DNA of 15,492 bases from contig QOAX01000034.1 in assembly GCA_003972865.1 (NCBI GenBank), positions 1-15,492 of the forward strand, given 5' to 3'. A program made the position numbers and the translations under genes. This stretch comes from Verrucomicrobiota bacterium (GTDB lineage Bacteria; Verrucomicrobiota; Verrucomicrobiia; Limisphaerales; UBA1096). Every line of letters starts with the position of its first letter. Position 1 is the stretch's first letter. This document shows positions 1 to 6,780 of the stretch, piece after piece. The notes below the pieces were generated by a model. It made no database searches. It saw only the letters and a list, made by a program, of their open reading frames with translations, and was not told the DNA's origin.

Positions 1-88
1 TTTCTGATGCGTATTTCAGTCAAATGAGATTCACTTCCTTTCCAATCGCCGAGCGGCAGGAATGTTCCCGGCTCCGGCAGCAAGGCGG

Positions 89-117
89 AGGCTAGTGTCA
101 GTTTTGGCGGCTGTCAA
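89..117 (-). promoter_or_regulatory. Predicted sigma-70-type promoter firing leftward
   Basis: Read on the minus strand, a perfect -35 box TTGACA (112-117) is followed after exactly 17 bases by TAGCCT (89-94), which fits a TAnnnT -10 box. Downstream on the minus strand a purine-rich GGAAAGGAAG (34-43) precedes an open TTG codon at 21-23, so a leftward gene may begin at or beyond the window edge. Too little of it is present to call a CDS. The assignment rests on box match and spacing only. Confidence 0.45.
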
Positions 118-225
118 CTTGGAACACAGGGACAATATGTCACAGCTGTGGGGTGTCTTGGTAAAATTGTGAAAAACTGGTGAAAAACTCCCCAACACAT
201 TCTAAAAAACCTCTTTTTTTTCATT

Positions 226-258
226 AAAAAAGCCGATTTTCGGGCATTTCAAATCGGT
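226..258 (-). terminator. Intrinsic terminator of the MetE-like gene
   Basis: On the minus strand the sequence forms an 8-bp stem (251-258 with 232-239, seven Watson-Crick pairs and one G-T) around an 11-base loop, followed at once by six Ts (226-231). It lies about 90 bases after the stop codon of the leftward MetE-like gene and has the right orientation to end that transcript. Apart from this and the promoter at 89-117, positions 1-346 show no convincing gene. Confidence 0.75.
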
Positions 259-346
259 GCATAAACAAGCAATAATCAGCTTAAATGGTTCGCATTGCGC
301 AAGTTACGGTTGTCAATTGGGCTTTTGGCGACTGAGGCTAGTTCTT

Positions 347-1351
347 TCAGCGGCCGATGAACTGATTGCGGCCGGCAACCAAGGCCGCCATTTTTCGATC
401 GGCCACGCTGCGTGCGAGCATCCAGAAACCGCAATCGGGATGCACCCACTTGATTCGTTCGATGCCAAGGACCGTCACGGCGTTCTCGATTCGGCCTGCG
501 ATCACATCGGTCGACTCGATTTCGTTGTCCTTGATGTCCACCACGCCGACACCGAGTTTGATTTCCGGTTTCAGTTCCTTGAACGCCTCCAGTTCGTCGT
601 AGCCGCGCCGTGCGAACTCGAGCACGAGGTGATCGACATCCAGCCTGTTGAGGAACGGCATCAAGTCCTGCCAGTAGCCTTTTTGGATCGACTGCCCGCC
701 GTAGTTGCCAAAGCAGAGGTGCAGCGATTTCTCGCCCTGGATGCCGCCCAGCGCAAGGTTGAACGGCTCGTGCGCCCACTCGGCGTCCTCGGCGTGGCCG
801 GTCAGGTGGGCCTCATCCATTTGGATCACCGGTGCGTCGATCGACTCGACCTGTCTGCGCAGCACCTCGGCGAGCGCCATCGTCAACGCACGAATATCGC
901 CGTACTGCCGGTCGACCAATGTGCGTGCCAGCATGTATGGCGCGGTGAAGGTGAACATCATGTCCTCGCTGGATAGTCCCCGGAAGAATTGCCAGTCACG
1001 CGGCAGGTTGAGTGTGCCCTCGGTAACTGGCCCCCCGACGACGCCGGCTGGCTGCGTACGAAAGCCCATCCGCTGCTCGGCGGCAAACCGGGCCAGGTCC
1101 TCTCGCGTGAGGGCCGACGAGATGCCGCCCATCGGCCGGATGAAGTAGTCGATCATGCCGTTGGTCTCCGGGTGGCTAACGTCGAACCGGGACAGCTCGC
1201 CGTCGGAGATCAGGTCGATCCCGGCCAGTTCCTGCGTCTTGAGCACGACCATGACCGCGTCACGCAGGGCAGGGACGGAGGGGTTGGCTGCGAGCCACGA
1301 CGGAACCGGGTAGCTCCCCACGACCTTAGTTTTGATTTCCGGCTTGGCCAT
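347..1351 (-). CDS. Short MetE-like methionine synthase (cobalamin-independent family)
   Basis: This 334-residue protein corresponds to the catalytic C-terminal half of cobalamin-independent methionine synthase, a zinc TIM barrel that methylates homocysteine. The metal-binding set typical of MetE is visible: H211 and C213 in HLCFGN, E245 in HLVLEF, and C307 in HPDCGF. D50-G51-E52 (SDGE) and D179-E180 (QMDEAH) fit the substrate-binding motifs. Full MetE is about 750 residues with an N-terminal repeat domain that is absent here, so the methyl donor may not be the usual polyglutamylated folate. I chose the ATG at 1351; an in-frame TTG at 1390 would add 13 residues without similarity. No Shine-Dalgarno is evident. 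The gene is transcribed divergently from the oxidoreductase and ends at the terminator near 226-258. Family is confident; the exact reaction (methionine synthase versus another homocysteine or thiol methyltransferase) is not. Confidence 0.85.
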   Translation of the reverse strand: MAKPEIKTKVVGSYPVPSWLAANPSVPALRDAVMVVLKTQELAGIDLISDGELSRFDVSHPETNGMIDYFIRPMGGISSALTREDLARFAAEQRMGFRTQPAGVVGGPVTEGTLNLPRDWQFFRGLSSEDMMFTFTAPYMLARTLVDRQYGDIRALTMALAEVLRRQVESIDAPVIQMDEAHLTGHAEDAEWAHEPFNLALGGIQGEKSLHLCFGNYGGQSIQKGYWQDLMPFLNRLDVDHLVLEFARRGYDELEAFKELKPEIKLGVGVVDIKDNEIESTDVIAGRIENAVTVLGIERIKWVHPDCGFWMLARSVADRKMAALVAGRNQFIGR

Positions 1352-1384
1352 TGATTTTGCGGTAAAAAGGCCTGGAATGATGCA

Positions 1385-1400
1385 AGCCAAGCGTTTGGCT
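1385..1400. repeat. Split form of the iterated palindrome
   Basis: AGCCAA and TTGGCT form 6-bp inverted arms around GCGT, using the half-sites of the window-wide TTGGCCAA palindrome in reversed order. It is the first of four related units in the divergent gap 1352-1554, the others being 1411-1424, the CCTGGCCAGG at 1457-1466, and 1524-1537. Confidence 0.5.
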
Positions 1401-1410
1401 GTCGAGTTCG

Positions 1411-1424
1411 CGCTTGGCCAGGCG
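1411..1424. repeat. Iterated palindrome CGCTTGGCCAGGCG
   Basis: Copy of the CGCYTGGCCARGCG family in the divergent gap between the MetE-like gene and the oxidoreductase. All pairs are Watson-Crick except one T-G pair. Confidence 0.8.
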
Positions 1425-1523
1425 CTTCAAACGGTGCGGGCCAGTTCCTCCCGCAGCCTGGCCAGGGGGCCGCAAGGGAAGCACGGTTTGTGCCGTCAGG
1501 GCCGCGAGGGCTGATTTCCTCGC

Positions 1524-1537
1524 CGCTTGGCCAAGGG
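1524..1537. repeat. Iterated palindrome CGCTTGGCCAAGGG
   Basis: Near-perfect copy containing the exact 10-base core CTTGGCCAAG. It ends 17 bases before the oxidoreductase ATG, in the divergent gap. Confidence 0.8.
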
Positions 1538-1554
1538 GCCGATAGGCTCCGCGC

Positions 1555-2577
1555 ATGGCAGCAACGGTCAGGGTGGCCGTGCTGGGCGTGGGTTCGCTCG
1601 GCCGGCAGCATGCGCGCGTTTACGGTGAAATGCACCGGCACGGCACGGTGGAGCTGGTTGGCGTGTACGACTCTGACCCCGCCCAGGCCAGGTCGATCGC
1701 CGAAAAATATTCCACCGTCGCGCTTGGCTCGGTTGAGGCCGCGGCGGCGGCGGCCGATGCCTTGAGCATCGTCACGCCCACGATCACGCACCACACCCTG
1801 GCCAAGCCGCTGCTCGAGCGGGGCAAACATCTGCTCGTCGAGAAGCCGATGACCGACAACGCCGGGAAGGCCGCCGAGCTGGTGCGCCTGGCCAGGCGGC
1901 ACGACTGTGTTCTGCAGGTTGGCCACATCGAGCGCTTCAACCCGGTCTTCAACTACCTGCGCGAGGCCGTCCGCGAGCCGCGCTTCATCGAGTCGCACCG
2001 GCTCTCGCCCTACCCGGCGCGCAGCACGGACATCGGCGTGGTGCTCGACCTGATGATTCACGACCTTGACATCGTGCTGGCCTTCGTGTGCTCACCGGTC
2101 GAGCACATCGATGCCGCCGGTGTGCGGGTGCTCAGCGCGTCGGAGGACATCGCCAATGCGCGGCTGCGCTTCGCCAACGGCTGCGTCGCCAACCTCACCG
2201 TCAGCCGCGTCAGCCCGGAGAGCCTGCGCAAGATTCGTGTCTTCAGCGGCGGCGACGCGCCCAGCTACGTGTCGCTCGATTACCGCGGGCAGGAGGGCTA
2301 CCACTATCGACTTGCCCGGGAGGACGAGCAGGAATCGTCGTTGCTCAAGAAACTGATCGCCGGCAAAGACAGCGCCATCGTCAGCCAGTTCGGCGGCAGG
2401 CGCGTCGTCCGCGAGCCGGTGCCGATCCAGCGCGAGGAACCGCTCAAGGTCGAACTGGAAAGTTTCGTCCGGTGCGTCGCCGAAAAACATGAGCCGCTCG
2501 TCAGCGGCGAGTCGGCGCGGCAGGCCATCGAGCTGGCCCTTGAGATCGCCGGCCAGATCGATGAGCAGCAAGGCTGA
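1555..2577 (+). CDS. Gfo/Idh/MocA family NAD(P)-dependent oxidoreductase
   Basis: The 340-residue protein has the two-domain layout of this family. An N-terminal Rossmann fold begins with the dinucleotide-binding loop GVGSLG (11-16). The EKP motif (96-98) supplies the conserved lysine K97. The C-terminal domain carries the MIHDLD stretch with the conserved H169. The HIERFNP motif (124-130) is typical of a subgroup often found near lipid A or surface-sugar genes and annotated as UDP-GlcNAc 3-dehydrogenase-like; no lpx gene lies in this window, so substrate specificity is only a suggestion. The start ATG has no Shine-Dalgarno; a TAnnnT box lies six bases upstream, which would fit a leaderless transcript. 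It converges on the 2587-3093 gene with 9 bases between the stop codons, and no terminator hairpin is apparent. Confidence 0.88.
   Translation: MAATVRVAVLGVGSLGRQHARVYGEMHRHGTVELVGVYDSDPAQARSIAEKYSTVALGSVEAAAAAADALSIVTPTITHHTLAKPLLERGKHLLVEKPMTDNAGKAAELVRLARRHDCVLQVGHIERFNPVFNYLREAVREPRFIESHRLSPYPARSTDIGVVLDLMIHDLDIVLAFVCSPVEHIDAAGVRVLSASEDIANARLRFANGCVANLTVSRVSPESLRKIRVFSGGDAPSYVSLDYRGQEGYHYRLAREDEQESSLLKKLIAGKDSAIVSQFGGRRVVREPVPIQREEPLKVELESFVRCVAEKHEPLVSGESARQAIELALEIAGQIDEQQG
1885..1898. repeat. Iterated palindrome CGCCTGGCCAGGCG
   Basis: Perfect 14-base palindrome inside the oxidoreductase gene, read as R-L-A-R-R. It shows the Y=C, R=G version of the CGCYTGGCCARGCG consensus with compensating changes in both arms. 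Confidence 0.75.
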
Positions 2578-2586
2578 GTCGGCGGC

Positions 2587-3093
2587 TCAAATCTGCTGCC
2601 TGAAAACTGACTCCCTCCGGACACGGCGTATGCGCCAGCCCTCCTCGGTTTTCTCATAATTGAGTTGAAGGTTCCACCGTAGCGGCCTTTCTTCAATGTC
2701 GATCGCCGCCTCAACTAGCAACTGGACCCTCGCTGAGAGGCTGTTTTTGGCGACCTCAATCGTTATGTCGCTGGCCTGTACGTCGGCGAACTTCAGTCTC
2801 ATGACGGTATTCTTGAAAGCATCGCGCAGCTCGGCCCGGCCGTTGAAAACCGACGATGTCCAGCGAATGTCGCCCAGGTTGACCTTGACGTCACGGGTGA
2901 AAAAGTCGCCAAACCGATTGATCTTGGCTGCTTTTGTGAGGTTGCCGTCGTCGCTCTTCAGCGAGACAGTCAACATCAGTCGGTCGATTTTCCGCCGGAT
3001 GACCTGCTCGGGCGACCGTAGCAGCGCCTGGCCAAGCATCAGGGCGGCCAGTGCCGCTGCGCCAAACAAAAGAAAATTCTTACCCGGAGTCAC
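2587..3093 (-). CDS. Small membrane-anchored protein, possibly NTF2-like fold
   Basis: The 168-residue product is not one I recognise by name. Residues 6-24 (FLLFGAAALAALMLGQALL) form a hydrophobic N-terminal anchor. The remainder is soluble, with an early helical part (EQVIRRKIDRLM), alternating hydrophobic strands, and a C-terminal pattern (RPLRWNLQLNYEKTEEGWRI) that resembles the last strands of SnoaL/NTF2-like domains, where a conserved W lies in a KxxxGWRI-type strand. That fold is inference. It starts at GTG, whose bases overlap the stop codon of the signal peptidase gene (GTGA, 3090-3093), so the two are almost certainly cotranscribed and translationally coupled. A role in the cell envelope beside signal peptidase is possible but unproven. 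Confidence 0.75.
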   Translation of the reverse strand: MTPGKNFLLFGAAALAALMLGQALLRSPEQVIRRKIDRLMLTVSLKSDDGNLTKAAKINRFGDFFTRDVKVNLGDIRWTSSVFNGRAELRDAFKNTVMRLKFADVQASDITIEVAKNSLSARVQLLVEAAIDIEERPLRWNLQLNYEKTEEGWRIRRVRRESVFRQQI

Positions 3094-3665
3094 AGGATCT
3101 TGCCTAGAATCTTCTCCGCCTCGACCACTCCTCCGCTGCTGATAGGGCGGTTGTCGCCCATCACGAAAAACTCCCCCTCGGCCAGCACGAGTGGCCGGAG
3201 CCTCGCGTGAATGCGGCCGTGGCCGTAATCCTCGTACACATTTCCGTTGACGGTCATTTGGCCGCGACGGATGCCGATGCGGTCACCGGGCAACCCGATG
3301 ATGCGCTTGAGGTAGAGCGGGCTTTCGCCCTCGTTGCCCAGCACCACGACATCCCCGCGCTGAGGTGCCCGGCCGGTGTACTCGAGTGTGTGCATCCAGA
3401 GGGTCTGCCCGTTTTCGTACGTGGGATGCATGCTCTTTCCATCCACTAGGATACGCTTGTACCGTGGCTTGCCGTCCGGGAAGAAGTGCAACTTGCCAAC
3501 CGAGGCCACCGTCAGCAACACGAGCAGCCGAAACAGTGTCCAGCGCACGTTTCTGCCGATCAACAGCCGACGCCAAAGAGGCACGGGACGCCTGGCCGCC
3601 GGCCCGGCAGCGGTCGTTTTAACGGGTGACTCGTGATCCACGTCGGCAGTCTTCCCGCAGCGCAT
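3090..3665 (-). CDS. lepB: Signal peptidase I (S26 family)
   Basis: Type I signal peptidase, which removes signal peptides from exported proteins on the outer face of the inner membrane. The 191-residue protein has one membrane segment (about 43-58, LFRLLVLLTVASVG). Box B GKSMHPT carries the catalytic serine S78; box C is RGDVVVL (103-109); box D YLKRIIGLPGD carries the catalytic lysine K120; box E begins with GDNR (170-173). Box E is atypical: GDNRPISSGG keeps the first serine but lacks the D-S-R that usually follows. The start used is the ATG at 3665. An in-frame upstream TTG within the palindrome at 3679-3692, about 11 bases after GGAAGG on the minus strand, would add eight residues and cannot be excluded. 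It shares an operon with the downstream small membrane protein. Confidence 0.92.
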   Translation of the reverse strand: MRCGKTADVDHESPVKTTAAGPAARRPVPLWRRLLIGRNVRWTLFRLLVLLTVASVGKLHFFPDGKPRYKRILVDGKSMHPTYENGQTLWMHTLEYTGRAPQRGDVVVLGNEGESPLYLKRIIGLPGDRIGIRRGQMTVNGNVYEDYGHGRIHARLRPLVLAEGEFFVMGDNRPISSGGVVEAEKILGKIL

Positions 3666-3678
3666 CGACTTGGCAAGC

Positions 3679-3692
3679 CGCTTGGCCAAGCG
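3679..3692. repeat. Perfect iterated palindrome CGCTTGGCCAAGCG
   Basis: Exact 14-base copy in the 73-bp divergent gap between the signal peptidase and HEAT-repeat genes, preceded by a partial copy TTGGCAAG (3670-3677). Confidence 0.85.
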
Positions 3693-3738
3693 CCGTTTTT
3701 CCTTCCCGTCGTCCGGCGGCGCTCCCAGACTTTGGCGC

Positions 3739-4845
3739 ATGAGGAAACGGCGACTGCTCAAGATCAGCCTGGCAGTGCTGGGCGTCCTTGTGCTGTTGCT
3801 CATCGTGGCCCAGCGCGACCGCGGGCCGGTGGTCGACGGCCGGCCGCTCGAGGAGTGGGTGCAGGACCTGCTCGTCACCGCCGACCTCGAACGCCGCGCC
3901 GCCGCACAGACCGCCGTGACGCAGCTGGGCACCAACGCCATCCCCTGGCTACGGATCTCGGTGCGCCACACCGACCCGATTTGGAAACAGCCCCTGCTCA
4001 GCACCGTCAATAAAGTGCCGGGCATCGACCGGCAGGATCTCCTGCGCTGGGTGAATCTTTACGAGCGCTCGGAAATTCGCGCCGGCGGCGCGGCCGGTCT
4101 GGCGGCGCTTGGCGAAGCGGCGGCGCCAGCCATCCCCGACTTGGTTGAGTTGCTCGGTGACAGGGAGCATCTTGTCTGGAACAACTCCCTCGCCACGCTG
4201 CGCGGGCTTGGCTCGCTGCCGTTGCGCGAGATCACCAACCGGCTTGGCCAAGCGGACGGCGGGCACCGCACACGGATGCTGCACGTGCTGCGCAACATGA
4301 AGTCGGACGCCGCCGCCGCCGCGCCGGCGCTGGTCGGCATCATCGAGGCCAAGCAAGGCAGCGACGAGGCCGCCGCCGCCGCCGCCGCGCTGTCAACGAT
4401 GGGCCACCGGGCCGCCCCGGCGGTGATGCGGCTCGTCGCCAACGAGCGGTACGAATTGCGCGTGGTCGGCTTCGACGTGTTGCAACGACTCATGCCTGCC
4501 GAGCACGGCTTGTGGGATGCGCTGCGCGGGACGTTCCAACTCGGCGGCGAACGGGAGGCGCGGATACTCGACGCGTTGAAAAACGTGTGGGGCGAGCCGG
4601 GCGCGGATTATCCGACGCTCTCGGCGGCGGTGCTCCGGGGCACGGCGGCATCCCGTGCGGCCGGCATCTTCCTGATGGGCGAGGCGGCCCGGCCGGGGAA
4701 CGCCTACGCCCGCAAGTTGCGAAAATTGCGCGACCGAACGCTCGACTCCGGCCAGGACGCACTCGAGGCCGCGCTGAAAAAACTGGAGGCGGCGGAGGTC
4801 AGCGCTTCAAGTTCGGCGGACGAGGCGAAAACATCTTCAGAGTGA
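3739..4845 (+). CDS. Membrane-anchored HEAT-repeat protein
   Basis: The 368-residue protein starts with a positively charged stretch (MRKRR) and one membrane helix (about 8-24), followed by helical repeats of the HEAT/PBS-lyase type. Recognisable repeat pieces are GGAAGLAALGEAAAPAIPDL (116-135), LATLRGLGSLPL (151-162), ARILDALKNV and a MKSDAAAAAPALVGII unit (187-202). Such repeats are scaffolds for protein contacts and no enzyme activity is implied. The protein probably sits in the inner membrane with the repeats facing the periplasm. Alanine runs at 191-195 and 211-217 are encoded by GCC tandem repeats. The start is the ATG at 3739; an upstream in-frame extension exists but runs through the palindrome. 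Its 3' end overlaps the opposing secreted-protein gene by 47 bases. Confidence 0.8.
   Translation: MRKRRLLKISLAVLGVLVLLLIVAQRDRGPVVDGRPLEEWVQDLLVTADLERRAAAQTAVTQLGTNAIPWLRISVRHTDPIWKQPLLSTVNKVPGIDRQDLLRWVNLYERSEIRAGGAAGLAALGEAAAPAIPDLVELLGDREHLVWNNSLATLRGLGSLPLREITNRLGQADGGHRTRMLHVLRNMKSDAAAAAPALVGIIEAKQGSDEAAAAAAALSTMGHRAAPAVMRLVANERYELRVVGFDVLQRLMPAEHGLWDALRGTFQLGGEREARILDALKNVWGEPGADYPTLSAAVLRGTAASRAAGIFLMGEAARPGNAYARKLRKLRDRTLDSGQDALEAALKKLEAAEVSASSSADEAKTSSE
4369..4386 (+). repeat. GCC trinucleotide tract, six units
   Basis: Six uninterrupted GCC codons (then GCG) in the HEAT-repeat gene, encoding part of an alanine run; a shorter four-unit tract lies at 4309-4320. Length changes by slippage would stay in frame. 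Confidence 0.7.
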
Positions 4846-6589
4846 CGCCGCGCGCGTCGGTCTCTGCGCCGTAAACGGTGACGTCAAAATACTTCGCGAT
4901 TTTCTCACCCGCCGGCAGCAGCGAGAAATCCAGCCAGTCGTCGAGGTTGACTTCGTCCAGCCCCTCCATTGGGATCATGCTGAAAATCATCTCGAACTGA
5001 TCGGCGTTGGCGCGGAGGGTGTCCATCATGCTGAGCATCATGACGCGGTCGTTCTGGTAGGCGAAAAAGCCGGAGTCCGTGCCGCCCACCACAGCCGCCG
5101 CCGAGGCCAGCCGGTCGCGCTTGGCCAGGGGCGACTGTGGCTTGCCATCCAGCAGGTCCTGCAACAGGTCGGTGTCGGTGGACACCGCCATGTAGCCGTC
5201 CTTGACGGCAAACAAAATCTCGCTCGCCACCAGTTCGCCGGTGCTCGGGTCGGGCAGTTCCATCAACCCGAAGCTTTGCGCGGTGTGCTCCCCCAGTTTG
5301 CGCGGCTCAAGCGCGGCCTCGTTGAGCGGCGGCGGCAGGATACCGGGCACGGCACCGATGCCCTTGATCAGCTCCGCCGGGTTGGGCGACTTGAAGAGCG
5401 CCACCATCGGGCCAGAGCCGAGGTCATTGAGCGATTTGCCCTTCGGCGGCATCTGGTAGAGGATCAGGTCGTCGCCAAAATTGTTGAGGAAACTTTTCTT
5501 GAAATCGAAATTCGGATCCTTGTCCTTGCCGAGCAGGCCGACGGTGAACTCGACCATGTTGGCCACGTCCGGCGACATCTCGAGCAGCAGTTTCTCCAGG
5601 TTGTTCCACGCGGCACCCATGTCAACGCGCCAGCGTGTGAACGCGCCCACGTTGGCCGGGACAAACGCCGGCGGCGAGGCGTCCGCGCGCCTGGTTTCCA
5701 GCAGGCTGAACAGCCCCCTGCGCTTGGCCTCTGGCAGGCCAACAAAGACATCCGAGTGCGCCCCGTCAGGCCGCTCGCTGTAGGTGATGGCAAATGTGCC
5801 CAGGCCGTCGAGGCCCAGCGAACCAAACACCTCACCAAAGTCGATGCCCAATTCCGCCCCGTCCGGCGCATTGTCGAGCAACTGCGGAATCACCTGTCCA
5901 AGATTGGCCCACAGGTAAAAGTCGGCGTCCTTCAGCAGCGTGCCGTGGTCCGCCGCGAACGCCGGGTTGCCAGCCAGTGTCCCGCCTCCCCCGCCGCCCA
6001 ACCGCGCCAGGACACCCTCGATCTGTCCCACTGCCGTGCCGACAATCAGTTGGGCATCGACGCGACCGAAATACACCTGTCTCTCGCCTTCCGGGTCGCT
6101 CACCGTGGTGAAATCGATCCCGCCAATTTCCGTCTCTCCGACTTTGCGATCCGCCTTCTTCCAGTCGCGCTCCATTTGCGACAAAGTTCTGCGAAGGGCA
6201 AAACTTTTCCGCCCGGCATCGAGCAGCAGCAGCAGCGCCGGTTCCTCACCGGCTGCCAGTCCGGGTACCACGGCCAGGGCGACCGGGCCGCTGGCCATCT
6301 CCTCGAACGCATCGAAGTCGACCGCCAATTCCTCCTCGATCTTGGCCAGCACGTTCGCCTCGAAGCCGTCGGCCAGTTTTTTGCGGAACGGTTTGAACTC
6401 GGCGCTGTCCCAAAACTGCCCCGATGCGCTGGCCTTGAAATGCTTCTTCGCGGTGGCGTAGTCCGGCGCGGCCATCACCAGCACGGTTTCAGCCGGCAGC
6501 AATGCCTCCAGCGACGTGGTGGCCTCGGCAGCTTTTGCAGATGAAACGAGTACGAGACCGGCCAGGACGGGAACAATGATTTTTTTCAT
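4799..6589 (-). CDS. Large secreted protein of unknown function, DUF3352-like
   Basis: The 596-residue product has a clear Sec signal peptide: KK, a hydrophobic core IIVPVLAGLVLVSS, and a likely cut after AKA at residue 20. The mature start SLEALLPAETVLVMAAPDYA followed by a QFWDSAEFKPFRKKL segment resembles a type common in Planctomycetota and Verrucomicrobiota proteins annotated as DUF3352 or hypothetical, which I know only as periplasmic or surface proteins without assigned activity. A glycine run (LGGGGGGT, about residues 197-204) and repeated two-part sequence patterns suggest a multidomain beta-rich protein. No catalytic motif or lipobox was seen. The ATG at 6589 is followed by KKII, a normal signal-peptide start; no Shine-Dalgarno is present, but a perfect hairpin lies 18 bases upstream (6607-6624). 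The last 47 bases overlap the HEAT-repeat gene on the other strand. Confidence 0.8.
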   Translation of the reverse strand: MKKIIVPVLAGLVLVSSAKAAEATTSLEALLPAETVLVMAAPDYATAKKHFKASASGQFWDSAEFKPFRKKLADGFEANVLAKIEEELAVDFDAFEEMASGPVALAVVPGLAAGEEPALLLLLDAGRKSFALRRTLSQMERDWKKADRKVGETEIGGIDFTTVSDPEGERQVYFGRVDAQLIVGTAVGQIEGVLARLGGGGGGTLAGNPAFAADHGTLLKDADFYLWANLGQVIPQLLDNAPDGAELGIDFGEVFGSLGLDGLGTFAITYSERPDGAHSDVFVGLPEAKRRGLFSLLETRRADASPPAFVPANVGAFTRWRVDMGAAWNNLEKLLLEMSPDVANMVEFTVGLLGKDKDPNFDFKKSFLNNFGDDLILYQMPPKGKSLNDLGSGPMVALFKSPNPAELIKGIGAVPGILPPPLNEAALEPRKLGEHTAQSFGLMELPDPSTGELVASEILFAVKDGYMAVSTDTDLLQDLLDGKPQSPLAKRDRLASAAAVVGGTDSGFFAYQNDRVMMLSMMDTLRANADQFEMIFSMIPMEGLDEVNLDDWLDFSLLPAGEKIAKYFDVTVYGAETDARGVTLKMFSPRPPNLKR

Positions 6590-6606
6590 AACGACAGGAG
6601 TATTGG

Positions 6607-6624
6607 CGGGGGAACGCTCCCCCG
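6607..6624 (-). promoter_or_regulatory. Perfect hairpin in the leader of the secreted-protein gene
   Basis: A 7-bp perfect stem, CGGGGGA paired with TCCCCCG, around a 4-base loop, with its inner edge 17 bases before the ATG at 6589. If the leader is transcribed it would lie across the ribosome landing zone. No T-run follows it in either direction, so it is not a standard terminator. Confidence 0.5.
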
Positions 6625-6695
6625 AAATTGTGCTACACGCGGAATTTGGCGAAAGTTACACTCTCTGTCAGCCCAAAAGTTCCCTTGGGCGAGGG

Positions 6696-6724
6696 TTGCG
6701 ATGGCATCCTGCACGGCATAATCT
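6696..6724 (+). promoter_or_regulatory. Predicted sigma-70-type promoter of the five-gene operon
   Basis: TTGCGA (6696-6701), a 17-base spacer, then TAATCT (6719-6724) match -35 and -10 boxes at ideal spacing. Transcription would begin near 6731, giving a leader of about 50 bases that contains the perfect palindrome at 6754-6767 just before the first start codon. Confidence 0.55.
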
Positions 6725-6753
6725 GCCGACCGGGGGAACCAACCCGCCCGCGC

Positions 6754-6767
6754 CGCTTGGCCAAGCG
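6754..6767. repeat. Perfect iterated palindrome CGCTTGGCCAAGCG
   Basis: Exact 14-base copy ending 13 bases before the M20 peptidase ATG, inside the predicted operon leader. As RNA it could form a short hairpin over the initiation region. Confidence 0.85.
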
Positions 6768-6780
6768 CCGACTCCTATCC

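Noticed and set aside
257..976. Plus-strand open frame (239 codons) opposite the MetE-like gene
   Set aside because: It is the antisense of a gene with all four MetE metal ligands and starts inside its terminator.
3666..4025. Longer version of the signal peptidase frame running up to 4025
   Set aside because: The extension runs antisense through the start of the HEAT-repeat gene and has no signal peptidase similarity; family similarity begins after 3665.
4369..4386. GCC tract as a phase-variation switch
   Set aside because: Units are whole codons, so length changes alter the alanine count but cannot switch the frame.
5276..6544. Plus-strand open frame (422 codons) opposite the secreted-protein gene
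   Set aside because: The minus-strand protein has a signal peptide and normal composition; the plus frame is rich in R, H and Q without domains.
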